A program made the position numbers and the translations under genes. Under the pieces are notes generated by a model. It was not told the origin of the DNA, did not search any database, and saw nothing but the letters and a program-made list of their open reading frames with translations. This document shows positions 57,601-64,000 of a DNA stretch of 64,000 nucleotides, piece by piece. Each line of letters begins with the position of its first letter. Position 1 is the stretch's first letter. Origin of the DNA: Kibdelosporangium sp. MJ126-NF4 (GTDB taxonomy: Bacteria > Actinomycetota > Actinomycetes > Mycobacteriales > Pseudonocardiaceae); the NCBI RefSeq assembly GCF_000826545.1, contig NZ_CDME01000005.1:46428-110427 (forward strand), written 5' to 3'.

Positions 57601-59365
57601 GGCCACGCGTGTCCTGCGGGATCCGCGTGGCGTGCTCGGCGAGAACGCCGTCCGGCCCGACCGCGATCAGGCGTTCGTCGTAGTACAGCACCAAAGCGGG
57701 CCACGCCTCACCCGCCACCGTCACCGGGTTCTCAATCCCCAACCCGTGCGGCTTGTCGCCGAGGAGTTCCGCCATCGCCTCGTCGAGCGCGGGCCAGCCG
57801 TACTCGTCGATCAGACCGCTGCGCAGCGTCTTGGCGAGGGCACCGGCCACGTCGATCGCGCCGATCCATTCGGCGTCCTGCGGGCTCAGGGCGTGCCGGA
57901 GCTGCCCGAGGTTGTACAGCGTGATCCGCAACGCGGCCATGCCGAGATCGCCGACGCGCTTGGCAGCGTCGTCCAGCCAGCGCCGCAACGCCATCCGCAG
58001 GCCGGGCACCTCCAGCAGCGCTTCGGCGAGTTGGGGCTGGTTGCTGTCGAGATGGCGGAGGATGCCGTTGGTCAGCGCTTCGTGGAACTGCTCCGCCGCG
58101 CCGAGGGCCGCGAGATCACGGCGGCCCGGTTGGTCGTCCGTCATCCAGCCCTGCACGTCGAGGTGCACGAGCTCGGCGGGCTCGACCACCGGGATCCGCT
58201 CGGCGAGACAGAGGTCGAGCAGGTCTACGTCGGCCGAACCGCGTTCGAGCAGGGCCACCGGCTCGCCGTCGGCCCGTAGCCGCTCGGCCATCCGGCCTGC
58301 CAGGTCGAGCAGCTGCGGCGACCGGGTGCGGGTCCAGGCCCGCGACCGGACGTCGGCGACCTCGGTCAGCCACGTTGCCCCGTAACCGGGATTGGTGCCT
58401 GTCTCGGTCAGCACTGTGGTCGCGCCGGACTCCGCGAGGATCTCCAGCCAGACCTCATGGCACTCGACCAGGTCAGGGACCGTGGCGACCAGCGTCTCGG
58501 CGAACTCGGTATCGGCCTTCGCCAACTGCGCCAACGACTTGCGGTACGCCTTCCAGAACCCGGCAGGCGCCCGGCAGATCGACTCCGACTCGAGGATGTC
58601 ACGCAGGACACCGGCTTCCTCGTCGGCCACGTCCAGGCCCGCCGCCTTGGCCAACCGCTTCAGGTCGTCCGCCATCGCGGTGTACGGCGCGAGCCCGCCC
58701 TTCGTGCGCTCCACACACAGCATCCGGAACTGCGTGTACGCCTCGGCGGGCGTCGTGCGCGCGCCCAGCGCCTTGGCGTGCGCGGACAGCGACTTCACGT
58801 TCAGCGCGCCCGCGAACGCGAACTCCAGGAACACCTCACGCTGCCGGTCCTCGTCGATCGACAGCCCGTGCGTGGCCTCGGCCTCCCGCGCCTTGCCGAA
58901 CATGGTGGCCGCGTACGTGGGACTGTCCAGGTCGAGGTAGATCCTGCCCGCCTGCTCGTAGAAGGTCGGCAGGAAGTGCGGCGCCGACCGGTCGAGCATG
59001 GCGGCCAGCTCGGTGAAGCCGTCCCTGGCCGCGCCCGCCTTGGACCGCGCCAGCCTGCTCAGCCGCTCGACCTCCTTGACCAGGTTGAGCGCGTGGTGCG
59101 CGTTGCCCGGGTCGTTGACGATCGCCCATGCCGGGAAACCGAGCGCCTGGCGCCGTCCGACGCCCACCGGGGTGATCTGCTCGGTGCCCTCGAAGCCCAG
59201 GTACTCCAGCGTCAGGTCCTCGGCCTGGCCGAGGCTGTCGGCCACCAGCCGGACCACCGGCCTGTCCGGCAGCCCGGGATGCCGGTAACGGCGTGCCGAG
59301 AACCGGTCGGTGTCGTCTCTGCTGGGCTTACCGGGAACGATTCCGCCCGCCTGGATGACGTTCAT
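54686..59365 (-). CDS. Very large unrecognised protein of the MoxR operon
   Basis: The protein has 1559 residues and no confident family assignment. The first 600 residues are helical and TPR-like (RLSRLARSKAGAARDGFTEL, FYEQAGRIYLDLDSPTYAATMFGKARE). The middle (about 540-900) has several W/Y/G-rich strands such as SWFYRRR, TGRRALHPGD, YWSTTYRECYE and GQHPPVAAIRFPGSDQL, suggesting a beta-propeller-like sensor or binding domain. The rest is again helical. No nuclease, kinase or protease motif was seen. It overlaps both neighbours by four bases. By position it may be the recognition or scaffold subunit of the MoxR system; this is inference. Confidence 0.75.
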   Translation of the reverse strand: MNVIQAGGIVPGKPSRDDTDRFSARRYRHPGLPDRPVVRLVADSLGQAEDLTLEYLGFEGTEQITPVGVGRRQALGFPAWAIVNDPGNAHHALNLVKEVERLSRLARSKAGAARDGFTELAAMLDRSAPHFLPTFYEQAGRIYLDLDSPTYAATMFGKAREAEATHGLSIDEDRQREVFLEFAFAGALNVKSLSAHAKALGARTTPAEAYTQFRMLCVERTKGGLAPYTAMADDLKRLAKAAGLDVADEEAGVLRDILESESICRAPAGFWKAYRKSLAQLAKADTEFAETLVATVPDLVECHEVWLEILAESGATTVLTETGTNPGYGATWLTEVADVRSRAWTRTRSPQLLDLAGRMAERLRADGEPVALLERGSADVDLLDLCLAERIPVVEPAELVHLDVQGWMTDDQPGRRDLAALGAAEQFHEALTNGILRHLDSNQPQLAEALLEVPGLRMALRRWLDDAAKRVGDLGMAALRITLYNLGQLRHALSPQDAEWIGAIDVAGALAKTLRSGLIDEYGWPALDEAMAELLGDKPHGLGIENPVTVAGEAWPALVLYYDERLIAVGPDGVLAEHATRIPQDTRGHFYHYVRAAYVDGKFLVRWNGANNPAYWSDKPDKIFNAGNESDSWFYRRRLESSIALPGGGRFTGRRALHPGDTAVPLCAQAISDGHNYWSTTYRECYEVDPATGATGRSSLPAFFEDFSADGATLDVNVSWLHPADSRNSPLGVADGMVGWRVREEQDGSWTGQGIDGRTVRYQGQHPPVAAIRFPGSDQLVTVCWSHYDQPMLATEDNELLATLNIDKYWPELGQGSVLIPPVEWWHNMRVRDEAGSLALRAISVELAARLLAEPKSESTVAEVLPQITHPALAEAVRGAIAFATELAAKIGKIRETAARRQDIGKAAETTVTDGVLSDALTWLRDGRGYSPQPTTASPLPELFAAIPRWTAAAGPEKSVSPTPRDWPTYVAHVGALAWRAASPFATEDERTALAFLLRTVADAGIVDSGHYRVVRVQQPNQDNDHYDHVVRFLECGDGNLVLTEGQYGGHWLALQYSATPGQFALPPDWVLTSEHRPSTFGADRTTRFLDALAEHGPLVWNPGWVPDLANRTGMSTAEATLVLAGLPGVQTYRPGAKDAELRKTLGLKTADAKAAKERLKQLSHHTSFDLLEAAVPADPATLWTDGPDLAGLAEHWVGLFGKREQVPDDLVTEVNQAIVSAGVTDALTGVLNPETCSWLRVDSKITVKDDEIVIADENDGGFRTRHLAMTSQVLPWLAYHLPVGSPLRDKLSVSVAAIRDRLRNKDLLMSVGWAYAFEDVGAVLGRTDKNPTSFDVDGWLTVLSSGNAYSLFLRPAAYQPKHEKTLQALEAVAGTGETSAALDLRRVTSDELAEACAQRAPEGADPEAYFQNPEVSVPDLVAAVAEKHGLDRDSAVLYLQLLALPDPTDKRVAVWTGWKAARLKKARAVLAETDLVLTAKRARAGRTLFLPGGWLALKAPHLPLETWKAPLFGLGNDGEADGVIVPAGPVAELFRTAWQRVESGDAPAYEELNTKGRR

Positions 59366-60216
59366 GCCGCCTCGTCCTCCACCACGCGCTCGTCGAACAG
59401 GGTGGCTGCCATCCGGACGCCCTCCGACCAGGCGACCGGGGTGACGTCCAGTACGGACAGGGTGGTGCCGTCAGGTAGGCACCAGGTCAGCGCCCCGGTG
59501 TACGTCTCGTAGGCCGGGTCGCCCTCGCCGATCCAGTAGCGCGCCTCGATCACCTGGTCGTTCTCGTACACCGGGTGGACGGCGAAACCGCCGCGGACCT
59601 GGTAGCCGAGTGTCCGGCAGCGGGCCTGGACGAACCGGAGCTGCTCGAACTTGCCGTTCTCGAACTCGCCGACCGAGTCGGCGCCTTCCGGCACGTCGTC
59701 CGGGCGGACCGCGACCAGCCGGTACAGCTGCTGGACCTGCTGGTCGACGCCCAGTTCCGCGCCGAACTCGCGCAGCTCGTCCAGCGTTTCCTCGCCGAGC
59801 AGGGCCGGGTGCGGGATGGTGACGGCCGTCGGTGTGCGGCGGACCGTGTCGCCGTCCAGGTTGACCAGCCCGAGCCCACGCTCCGGGTCGGCGTCCCGCA
59901 GGAAGCCGGTCTCGTCGTCGGCCACCACGACCAGATCACGCAGCGCTCCCTGCCACGCCGGGTCGGGCCACACCTCCGTCAGCACCGTCAGCGGCACCGG
60001 CAGGGAACGGACCATCCAGCGATCGACCGTGGCGAGGCACTCCGCCTCGTGCCGCGTCAGCCACTCGGCGAGCTGGCGCAGCTGGACCACGCGGGCGTCG
60101 TCCTTCAGCGCCGCGGGCACGGACGTGAGCTCCTTGCCCTTCGGGTTGCGGCACACGACCTTGCCGTTGTCGGCCAGCCGCACCTGGTAGCCGGAATCGG
60201 TGTCGAACCAGGTCAC
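59362..60216 (-). CDS. DUF4132-like protein, first gene of the MoxR operon
   Basis: The 284-residue protein has PDPAWQGALRDLVVVADDE, then TPTAVTIPHPALLGEETLDELREFGAEL and VQQLYR. This layout (linker, HP segment, QxLYR) recalls the DUF4132 domain of E. coli YehI/MolR, encoded beside yehL-Q. A beta-rich tail follows (GYQVRGGFAVHPVYENDQVIEARYW). The start is GTG 60216, with GGGGG upstream. It overlaps the 1559-residue gene by four bases. The assignment rests on pattern and context and is moderate. Confidence 0.6.
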   Translation of the reverse strand: MTWFDTDSGYQVRLADNGKVVCRNPKGKELTSVPAALKDDARVVQLRQLAEWLTRHEAECLATVDRWMVRSLPVPLTVLTEVWPDPAWQGALRDLVVVADDETGFLRDADPERGLGLVNLDGDTVRRTPTAVTIPHPALLGEETLDELREFGAELGVDQQVQQLYRLVAVRPDDVPEGADSVGEFENGKFEQLRFVQARCRTLGYQVRGGFAVHPVYENDQVIEARYWIGEGDPAYETYTGALTWCLPDGTTLSVLDVTPVAWSEGVRMAATLFDERVVEDEAA

Positions 60217-60264
60217 GGGGACCCCCAGAGAAATCGATCTGTCGGATGCCGGGCACGGTAGCGG

Positions 60265-60343
60265 TCCCCACCGACAAACTACGAGTGGATGGGGAACGCC
60301 GCCATGTCAAAGAGTCCGACCAAGGCTGTCCGGGAACGTTCCC
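60265..60343. promoter_or_regulatory. Divergent control region of MoxR operon and NACHT gene
   Basis: The 184-bp spacer holds a perfect 12-bp palindrome GGGAACGTTCCC at 60332-60343, with a partial repeat (GGGAACG) at 60349. A TCCCCA/TGGGGA inverted repeat lies at 60265-60270 and 60290-60295. These could be operators shared by both transcription units. No -10/-35 pair was clear. Confidence 0.45.
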
Positions 60344-60400
60344 ACGGCGGGAACGGGTCCGCCTGAGCCGCCGGGCACCGGCGTGCGGCACGATTGACCC

Positions 60401-63400
60401 ATGGCCATGCTGAGCTACGCGGACGCGGTGAAGTTGCTGGGCGCCAAGGAAAGCAAGATCGTCACGGCGCTCGACAAGGTTCTCGGCGGTGCGCTGCTGG
60501 CAGGCTCGGGCGTCGACCTGTGGGGCCTGCTCGGCTGGTTCGACGCGAAAGCCGAGTTCATCCGGCTGTCGCATGAGCTGGTCACCAAGGTCTCCGGCCG
60601 TCGGCTGTCCCGCCACGACCGCACTGAGCGCCTGCACGCCGCGCACACGGTGATCGTGCTGGTGGCGTTCTTCGAGGCGTTCGACGAGCTCGAACTGGGC
60701 CTGGGAACCAAGGACCTCGGGCCGACCAAACAGCACGGGAGCGGCCTGCCGAGCCCGACGATCTACGGCGACGAGATGCTCTACGCCGCCGTGCCGGTGC
60801 CGGGCCCCGAGTTCCCACACGACCGGTACATCGAGGAGCTGACCACCTGGTATACCGAATTCGCGGTGGACCTGCGCAAGACTGTCAGCCAGCTGGCCAT
60901 CTGGGACAGTCTGAACGAGACACGACAGGGCTTGGTGCACGACCGCGTTGGCGACAAACTGCCGCCACGCGCTGTCCGGCGTTACGAGGAGCTGTTTCGG
61001 CAACTGGCCGCCGACTTCCCGGAGGTTGCCTACTGGCGGCAGTCCCACGAGACCCAAGCCCTGGGCACCGCACTGGCCAGGCTCGAAACGGCACTCGAAC
61101 CGATCACCACCGGTGACTCGCCCAGCGAACGACGCGCCGAACTGGCCCGCAGGTACCGGGCCATGCTCAACCACTCGATCATCGAGCCGGACCAGGTGCC
61201 GGACGGCCTGTCGATCCCGAAGCTCGCCGAGTGCTACGTCGACCCGAACTACCAGGTGTGCGAGAGCGATCCCGGAGCGTCCTTCGCCAGCAAGGAGTGG
61301 TGGGACGGCAAACCGGTGCGCCACGACATCCACCTGTTCCTCGCGGGATACCTCACCTCGCCGCGCGCGGCGATCGCGCCCTTGCTCGTGCTCGGCGACC
61401 CCGGTTCGGGAAAGTCGGTCCTCACCAAGGTTCTCGCGGCTCGCCTGCCCGCGAGTGACTTCCTTGTGCTGCGCGTGGAGTTGCGCACCACGCCAGCCGA
61501 CACGGACATCCGGGAGCAGATCGAGCACGGCCTGCGGGAACTGTTGCAGGAACAGGTCAACTGGCCAACGCTGGTCCGTTCGGCCGGAGCGGCGTTGCCC
61601 GTGGTGGTCTTGGACGGCTTCGACGAGTTGTTGCAGGCCACCGGTGTCAGCCAGACGGACTACCTGACCAGGATCGCGCGGTTCCAGCGCGACAGCGCCG
61701 AACTCGGCCGCCCGGTCGCGTTCGTGGTGACCAGCCGGATCAGCGTGGCCGACCGGGCCGCGACGCCCAAGGACTCTGCGGTACTCCGGCTGGTGCCGTT
61801 CCAGGACACGCAGATCGCGCAGTGGTTGCGTGTGTGGAACCGTGTCAACGCCCAGTACTTCACCAACAAGGGCCTCGGCCCGCTGGCCGCTGGGATCGTT
61901 GCCAGATATGCGGATCTGTCGGAACAACCACTCCTGCTGTTGATGCTGGCCCTCTACGACGCGGACGGGAACGCGCTGCACAACTCCGGTCTGATCCGTG
62001 AGGCGGAGTTGTACGAGCGGCTGCTGACCACGTTCGCCCGCAGGGAAGTATCGAAGAACGTCGACCACCGCTCCGAAGGCGAGATCGCCGACGCGGTGGA
62101 GGCGGAGCTGCAACGACTGTCTATTGTGGCCTTTTCGATGTTCAACCGTGGCACGCAGTGGGTGTCGGAACAGGATCTCGACGAGGACTTGGGCGCTTTG
62201 TTGCCGCGTAAGCAGGGCAGGCGAGGGACGCGGGCGCCACTGGGCGCGGGCGAGGCCGTGCTCGGCCGGTTCTTTTTCGTCCAACGGGCACAGGCGATCC
62301 GCGACGAACGGACGCTGCGGACTTATGAGTTCCTGCACGCGACCTTCGGCGAATACCTGGTGGCCAGGGCGACGTGGCAGATCCTGCGCAACATGACTGT
62401 GGTGGAAAGCAGCCGACGCCCGACATTCACGGCCGTCGTCGACGATACAGAGCTGTACGCGTTGCTGTCCTTCGCGCCGCTGAGTTCGCGCGCACCAGTT
62501 ATTGGATTTCTGCGGGACATGTCGGCGCAGCTGACGGTCGAGGACCGCGCCGTGCTCGCCGACCTGTTGATCGGCATGTTCACAGTCGTGCGCCAGCCAC
62601 GACCGAGCCAGGCCTTCGCGGACTACGAGCCGATCGGGCAGTCGATGGCCGGTCGACAGGCCGTGTACAGCCTGAACCTCGTGTTGCTGATCGCCATGGT
62701 GAAAGCGATGGTGACCGGCACCGAACTGTTCGGCGAGAACAAGGAGATCGCATGGAGCTGGAGCAGGTGCGCCACGCTCTGGCAGTCACAGCTGAGTGAG
62801 GCGGATTGGTCGACGTTGCTGGACACCCTCCAGGTCAGTCGATTCATGAAAGGTAACCGACGGGACCTGAGCATCAGTGTCGGACCTGCCCCGGCGATCG
62901 CACCGGTCGATCTCGGCTGGATCGTCGACGAGGGTGTCGTGGGGGCCTACTACCTCGACATCACCGACTTCGACATCGCCGACACATATCGCCGCGAAGC
63001 GAACTTCCTCTGCCGGACGTACAACGACCTGGTCAGCCACGCCATCACCCCGCTGGCCGACTTTGCGCCCGAATCGCTGGGCCTTCTCAGCGGCTTGGAC
63101 CGCCGAAGCCAGTCGAGCGCACACGCGCTGTTGACCTTGTTGCTGGATCCCACAGCGGCTGACATCGACACAGTCAAAACAGCGCTGATCGGCGTGATCC
63201 TCAAAGCCAGGAGAGCCGGTGAGCACCCCACACTGGGCCGGGCGGTCGTCGACATCCTCCGACTGCGACCGGAGTTCGCCGAAGTCGCCGAGTTGGTCAG
63301 TCTGCCGGAGTTCTCGTCCAACATCGGTACGTGGATCCTGCTGTGCGAGCGGATCGGCAAAGGCGGGGACGACATCGCGTTGACCGAGCTGCTCTGCGAG

Positions 63401-63610
63401 AGCTGGGACAAGAACCGGGCGTTCCGCAAGATCCCGGAGTACGTCCTCGACGCCTGGCTACGCGTTGCCGAGCGAGGATCGGAACTCTCTCCCAATGCCC
63501 CATCGCTGCACCACGTGGTCGCGCACGTCGACATGCTGGTGCTGGAACGCACCCGGCCGGACCTGATCACCCGGGCGAGGCTGATCCTCGGTGACCGCTT
63601 TCCCGACTAG
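60401..63610 (+). CDS. NACHT-domain STAND NTPase (candidate defence protein)
   Basis: The 1069-residue protein starts at ATG 60401. Residues 1 to about 230 are a helical N-terminal domain (LSYADAVKLLGAKESKIVTALDKVLGG, then HDRTERLHAAHTVIVLVAFFEAFDEL) as in actinobacterial proteins with a NACHT N-terminal helical domain. The NACHT module has Walker A GDPGSGKS near 334-341 and Walker B VVVLDGFDELLQ near 400-411, the D-G-x-D-E form of NACHT, with an Arg-sensor VTSRIS. The C-terminal 500 residues are helical without clear repeats. STAND NTPases of this kind recognise invaders and trigger defence or cell death. No second effector domain is visible. Confidence 0.82.
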   Translation: MAMLSYADAVKLLGAKESKIVTALDKVLGGALLAGSGVDLWGLLGWFDAKAEFIRLSHELVTKVSGRRLSRHDRTERLHAAHTVIVLVAFFEAFDELELGLGTKDLGPTKQHGSGLPSPTIYGDEMLYAAVPVPGPEFPHDRYIEELTTWYTEFAVDLRKTVSQLAIWDSLNETRQGLVHDRVGDKLPPRAVRRYEELFRQLAADFPEVAYWRQSHETQALGTALARLETALEPITTGDSPSERRAELARRYRAMLNHSIIEPDQVPDGLSIPKLAECYVDPNYQVCESDPGASFASKEWWDGKPVRHDIHLFLAGYLTSPRAAIAPLLVLGDPGSGKSVLTKVLAARLPASDFLVLRVELRTTPADTDIREQIEHGLRELLQEQVNWPTLVRSAGAALPVVVLDGFDELLQATGVSQTDYLTRIARFQRDSAELGRPVAFVVTSRISVADRAATPKDSAVLRLVPFQDTQIAQWLRVWNRVNAQYFTNKGLGPLAAGIVARYADLSEQPLLLLMLALYDADGNALHNSGLIREAELYERLLTTFARREVSKNVDHRSEGEIADAVEAELQRLSIVAFSMFNRGTQWVSEQDLDEDLGALLPRKQGRRGTRAPLGAGEAVLGRFFFVQRAQAIRDERTLRTYEFLHATFGEYLVARATWQILRNMTVVESSRRPTFTAVVDDTELYALLSFAPLSSRAPVIGFLRDMSAQLTVEDRAVLADLLIGMFTVVRQPRPSQAFADYEPIGQSMAGRQAVYSLNLVLLIAMVKAMVTGTELFGENKEIAWSWSRCATLWQSQLSEADWSTLLDTLQVSRFMKGNRRDLSISVGPAPAIAPVDLGWIVDEGVVGAYYLDITDFDIADTYRREANFLCRTYNDLVSHAITPLADFAPESLGLLSGLDRRSQSSAHALLTLLLDPTAADIDTVKTALIGVILKARRAGEHPTLGRAVVDILRLRPEFAEVAELVSLPEFSSNIGTWILLCERIGKGGDDIALTELLCESWDKNRAFRKIPEYVLDAWLRVAERGSELSPNAPSLHHVVAHVDMLVLERTRPDLITRARLILGDRFPD

Positions 63611-63999
63611 TCGCAGGTCACCAGCTGCTCCAAACGGCGCAACGCGATCTTGGCCAGCTCGCCGTTGACGATCCGCAGCTCCGTCGCCGGGTCGTTGCCG
63701 AGTCGCTCATGGAGGATCCCGAGCAGCTCCTCGCCGCTGCGCCCGGAGGCGAAAACGAGGTAGATGTGGCCGAACCGCTCCTCGTAGCGCCGGTTCGCCT
63801 CGGCAAGCCGTGATCCCACTGACTGGTCGACTCCGGACTGCTCGGCCTGTGACCACGCGTCGCCGTCGTCGCGTTCACCGATTCGTGGATGCGCGGCCAT
63901 CGCCAGGTGAAGCTCGTCATTGCTGAGTTCGCTTGCGCGGGACCTTGCGACGGACAGTAATGTCGCACGATCGGCAAACGGTCTCAAGGCGAGCACCTC
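63607..63999 (-). CDS. OHCU decarboxylase, 5' end outside window
   Basis: The frame is open to the window edge. The visible 130 codons read EVLALRPF, then AMAAHPRIGERD (catalytic His region), QSGVD, LAEANRRYEERFGHIYLVFASGRSGEELLGIL and NDPATELRIVNGELAKIALRRL. This is a good match to 2-oxo-4-hydroxy-4-carboxy-5-ureidoimidazoline decarboxylase (UraD), which converts OHCU to S-allantoin in urate breakdown. The missing N-terminus is about 30-40 residues by family length. It faces the NACHT gene with a 4-base overlap of stop regions. It links functionally to the xanthine dehydrogenase and aceB at 40-45 kb. Confidence 0.9.
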   Translation of the reverse strand, partial: EVLALRPFADRATLLSVARSRASELSNDELHLAMAAHPRIGERDDGDAWSQAEQSGVDQSVGSRLAEANRRYEERFGHIYLVFASGRSGEELLGILHERLGNDPATELRIVNGELAKIALRRLEQLVTCD

Positions 64000-64000
64000 G

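Overview
The window looks like a chromosomal segment from a high-GC actinobacterium, most likely of the Pseudonocardiales. The reasons are GC-rich codon use with many GTG/TTG starts, the acyP-smc-ftsY gene set, an ECF sigma/zinc anti-sigma pair, many one-component regulators, and large Sec-type RHS and FG-GAP surface proteins. No rRNA, tRNA or CRISPR array was seen. Both ends cut genes: an IS110-family transposase on the left and an OHCU decarboxylase on the right.

Layout. 1-0.9 kb: the 3' part of an IS110 transposase abutting a palindromic repeat that recurs at 27.3 kb. 1.26-9.0 kb: a complete potassium-uptake operon, with a tiny membrane ORF, kdpF, kdpA, kdpB, kdpC, kdpD and kdpE, almost all overlapping. 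9.1-12.1 kb: an inverted-repeat-rich spacer, an alpha/beta hydrolase, a split cysteine-motif gene and two exported or anchored proteins. 12.3-17.6 kb: acylphosphatase, an ECF sigma/anti-sigma pair and smc. 17.7-25.7 kb: acetyltransferases, a lipase-like protein, a PucR regulator, a YceI protein, a TetR regulator and an anmK-symporter operon, which together separate smc from ftsY (25.8-27.2 kb). 27.2-37.9 kb: a second copy of the palindromic repeat, a secreted FG-GAP/lectin protein, and a 2051-residue RHS polymorphic toxin with a Tse2-like C-terminus and an adjacent candidate immunity gene. 38-45.2 kb: an MFS exporter, then an IclR regulator divergent from aceB, a DUF6986 aldolase-like gene and a xanthine dehydrogenase molybdenum subunit (glyoxylate/purine catabolism). 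45.2-48.3 kb: a B3/B4-domain protein, a decayed PIG-L gene, and an MFS/TetR pair with a clear operator. 48.3-60.2 kb: a tightly overlapping five-gene operon (DUF4132-like, 1559-residue protein, MoxR AAA ATPase, DUF5682-vWA fusion, SWIM protein) resembling E. coli yehI/yehLMPQ. 60.4-63.6 kb: a divergent NACHT-type STAND NTPase. 63.6 kb to the end: OHCU decarboxylase.

How the genes work together. The kdp genes form one autonomous transport-and-sensing unit. The ECF sigma gene has a promoter of the form TGAACC-N16-CGT placed so that the transcript would begin at the start codon. Matching promoters lie upstream of the YceI, CAP-domain and TetR genes, which suggests a local envelope-stress regulon. 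The MoxR/vWA/SWIM operon plus the NACHT protein form the best candidate for an incompletely described biological conflict system. They sit, with the PIG-L remnant and the MFS/TetR pair, between purine-catabolism genes, so they may be an inserted island.
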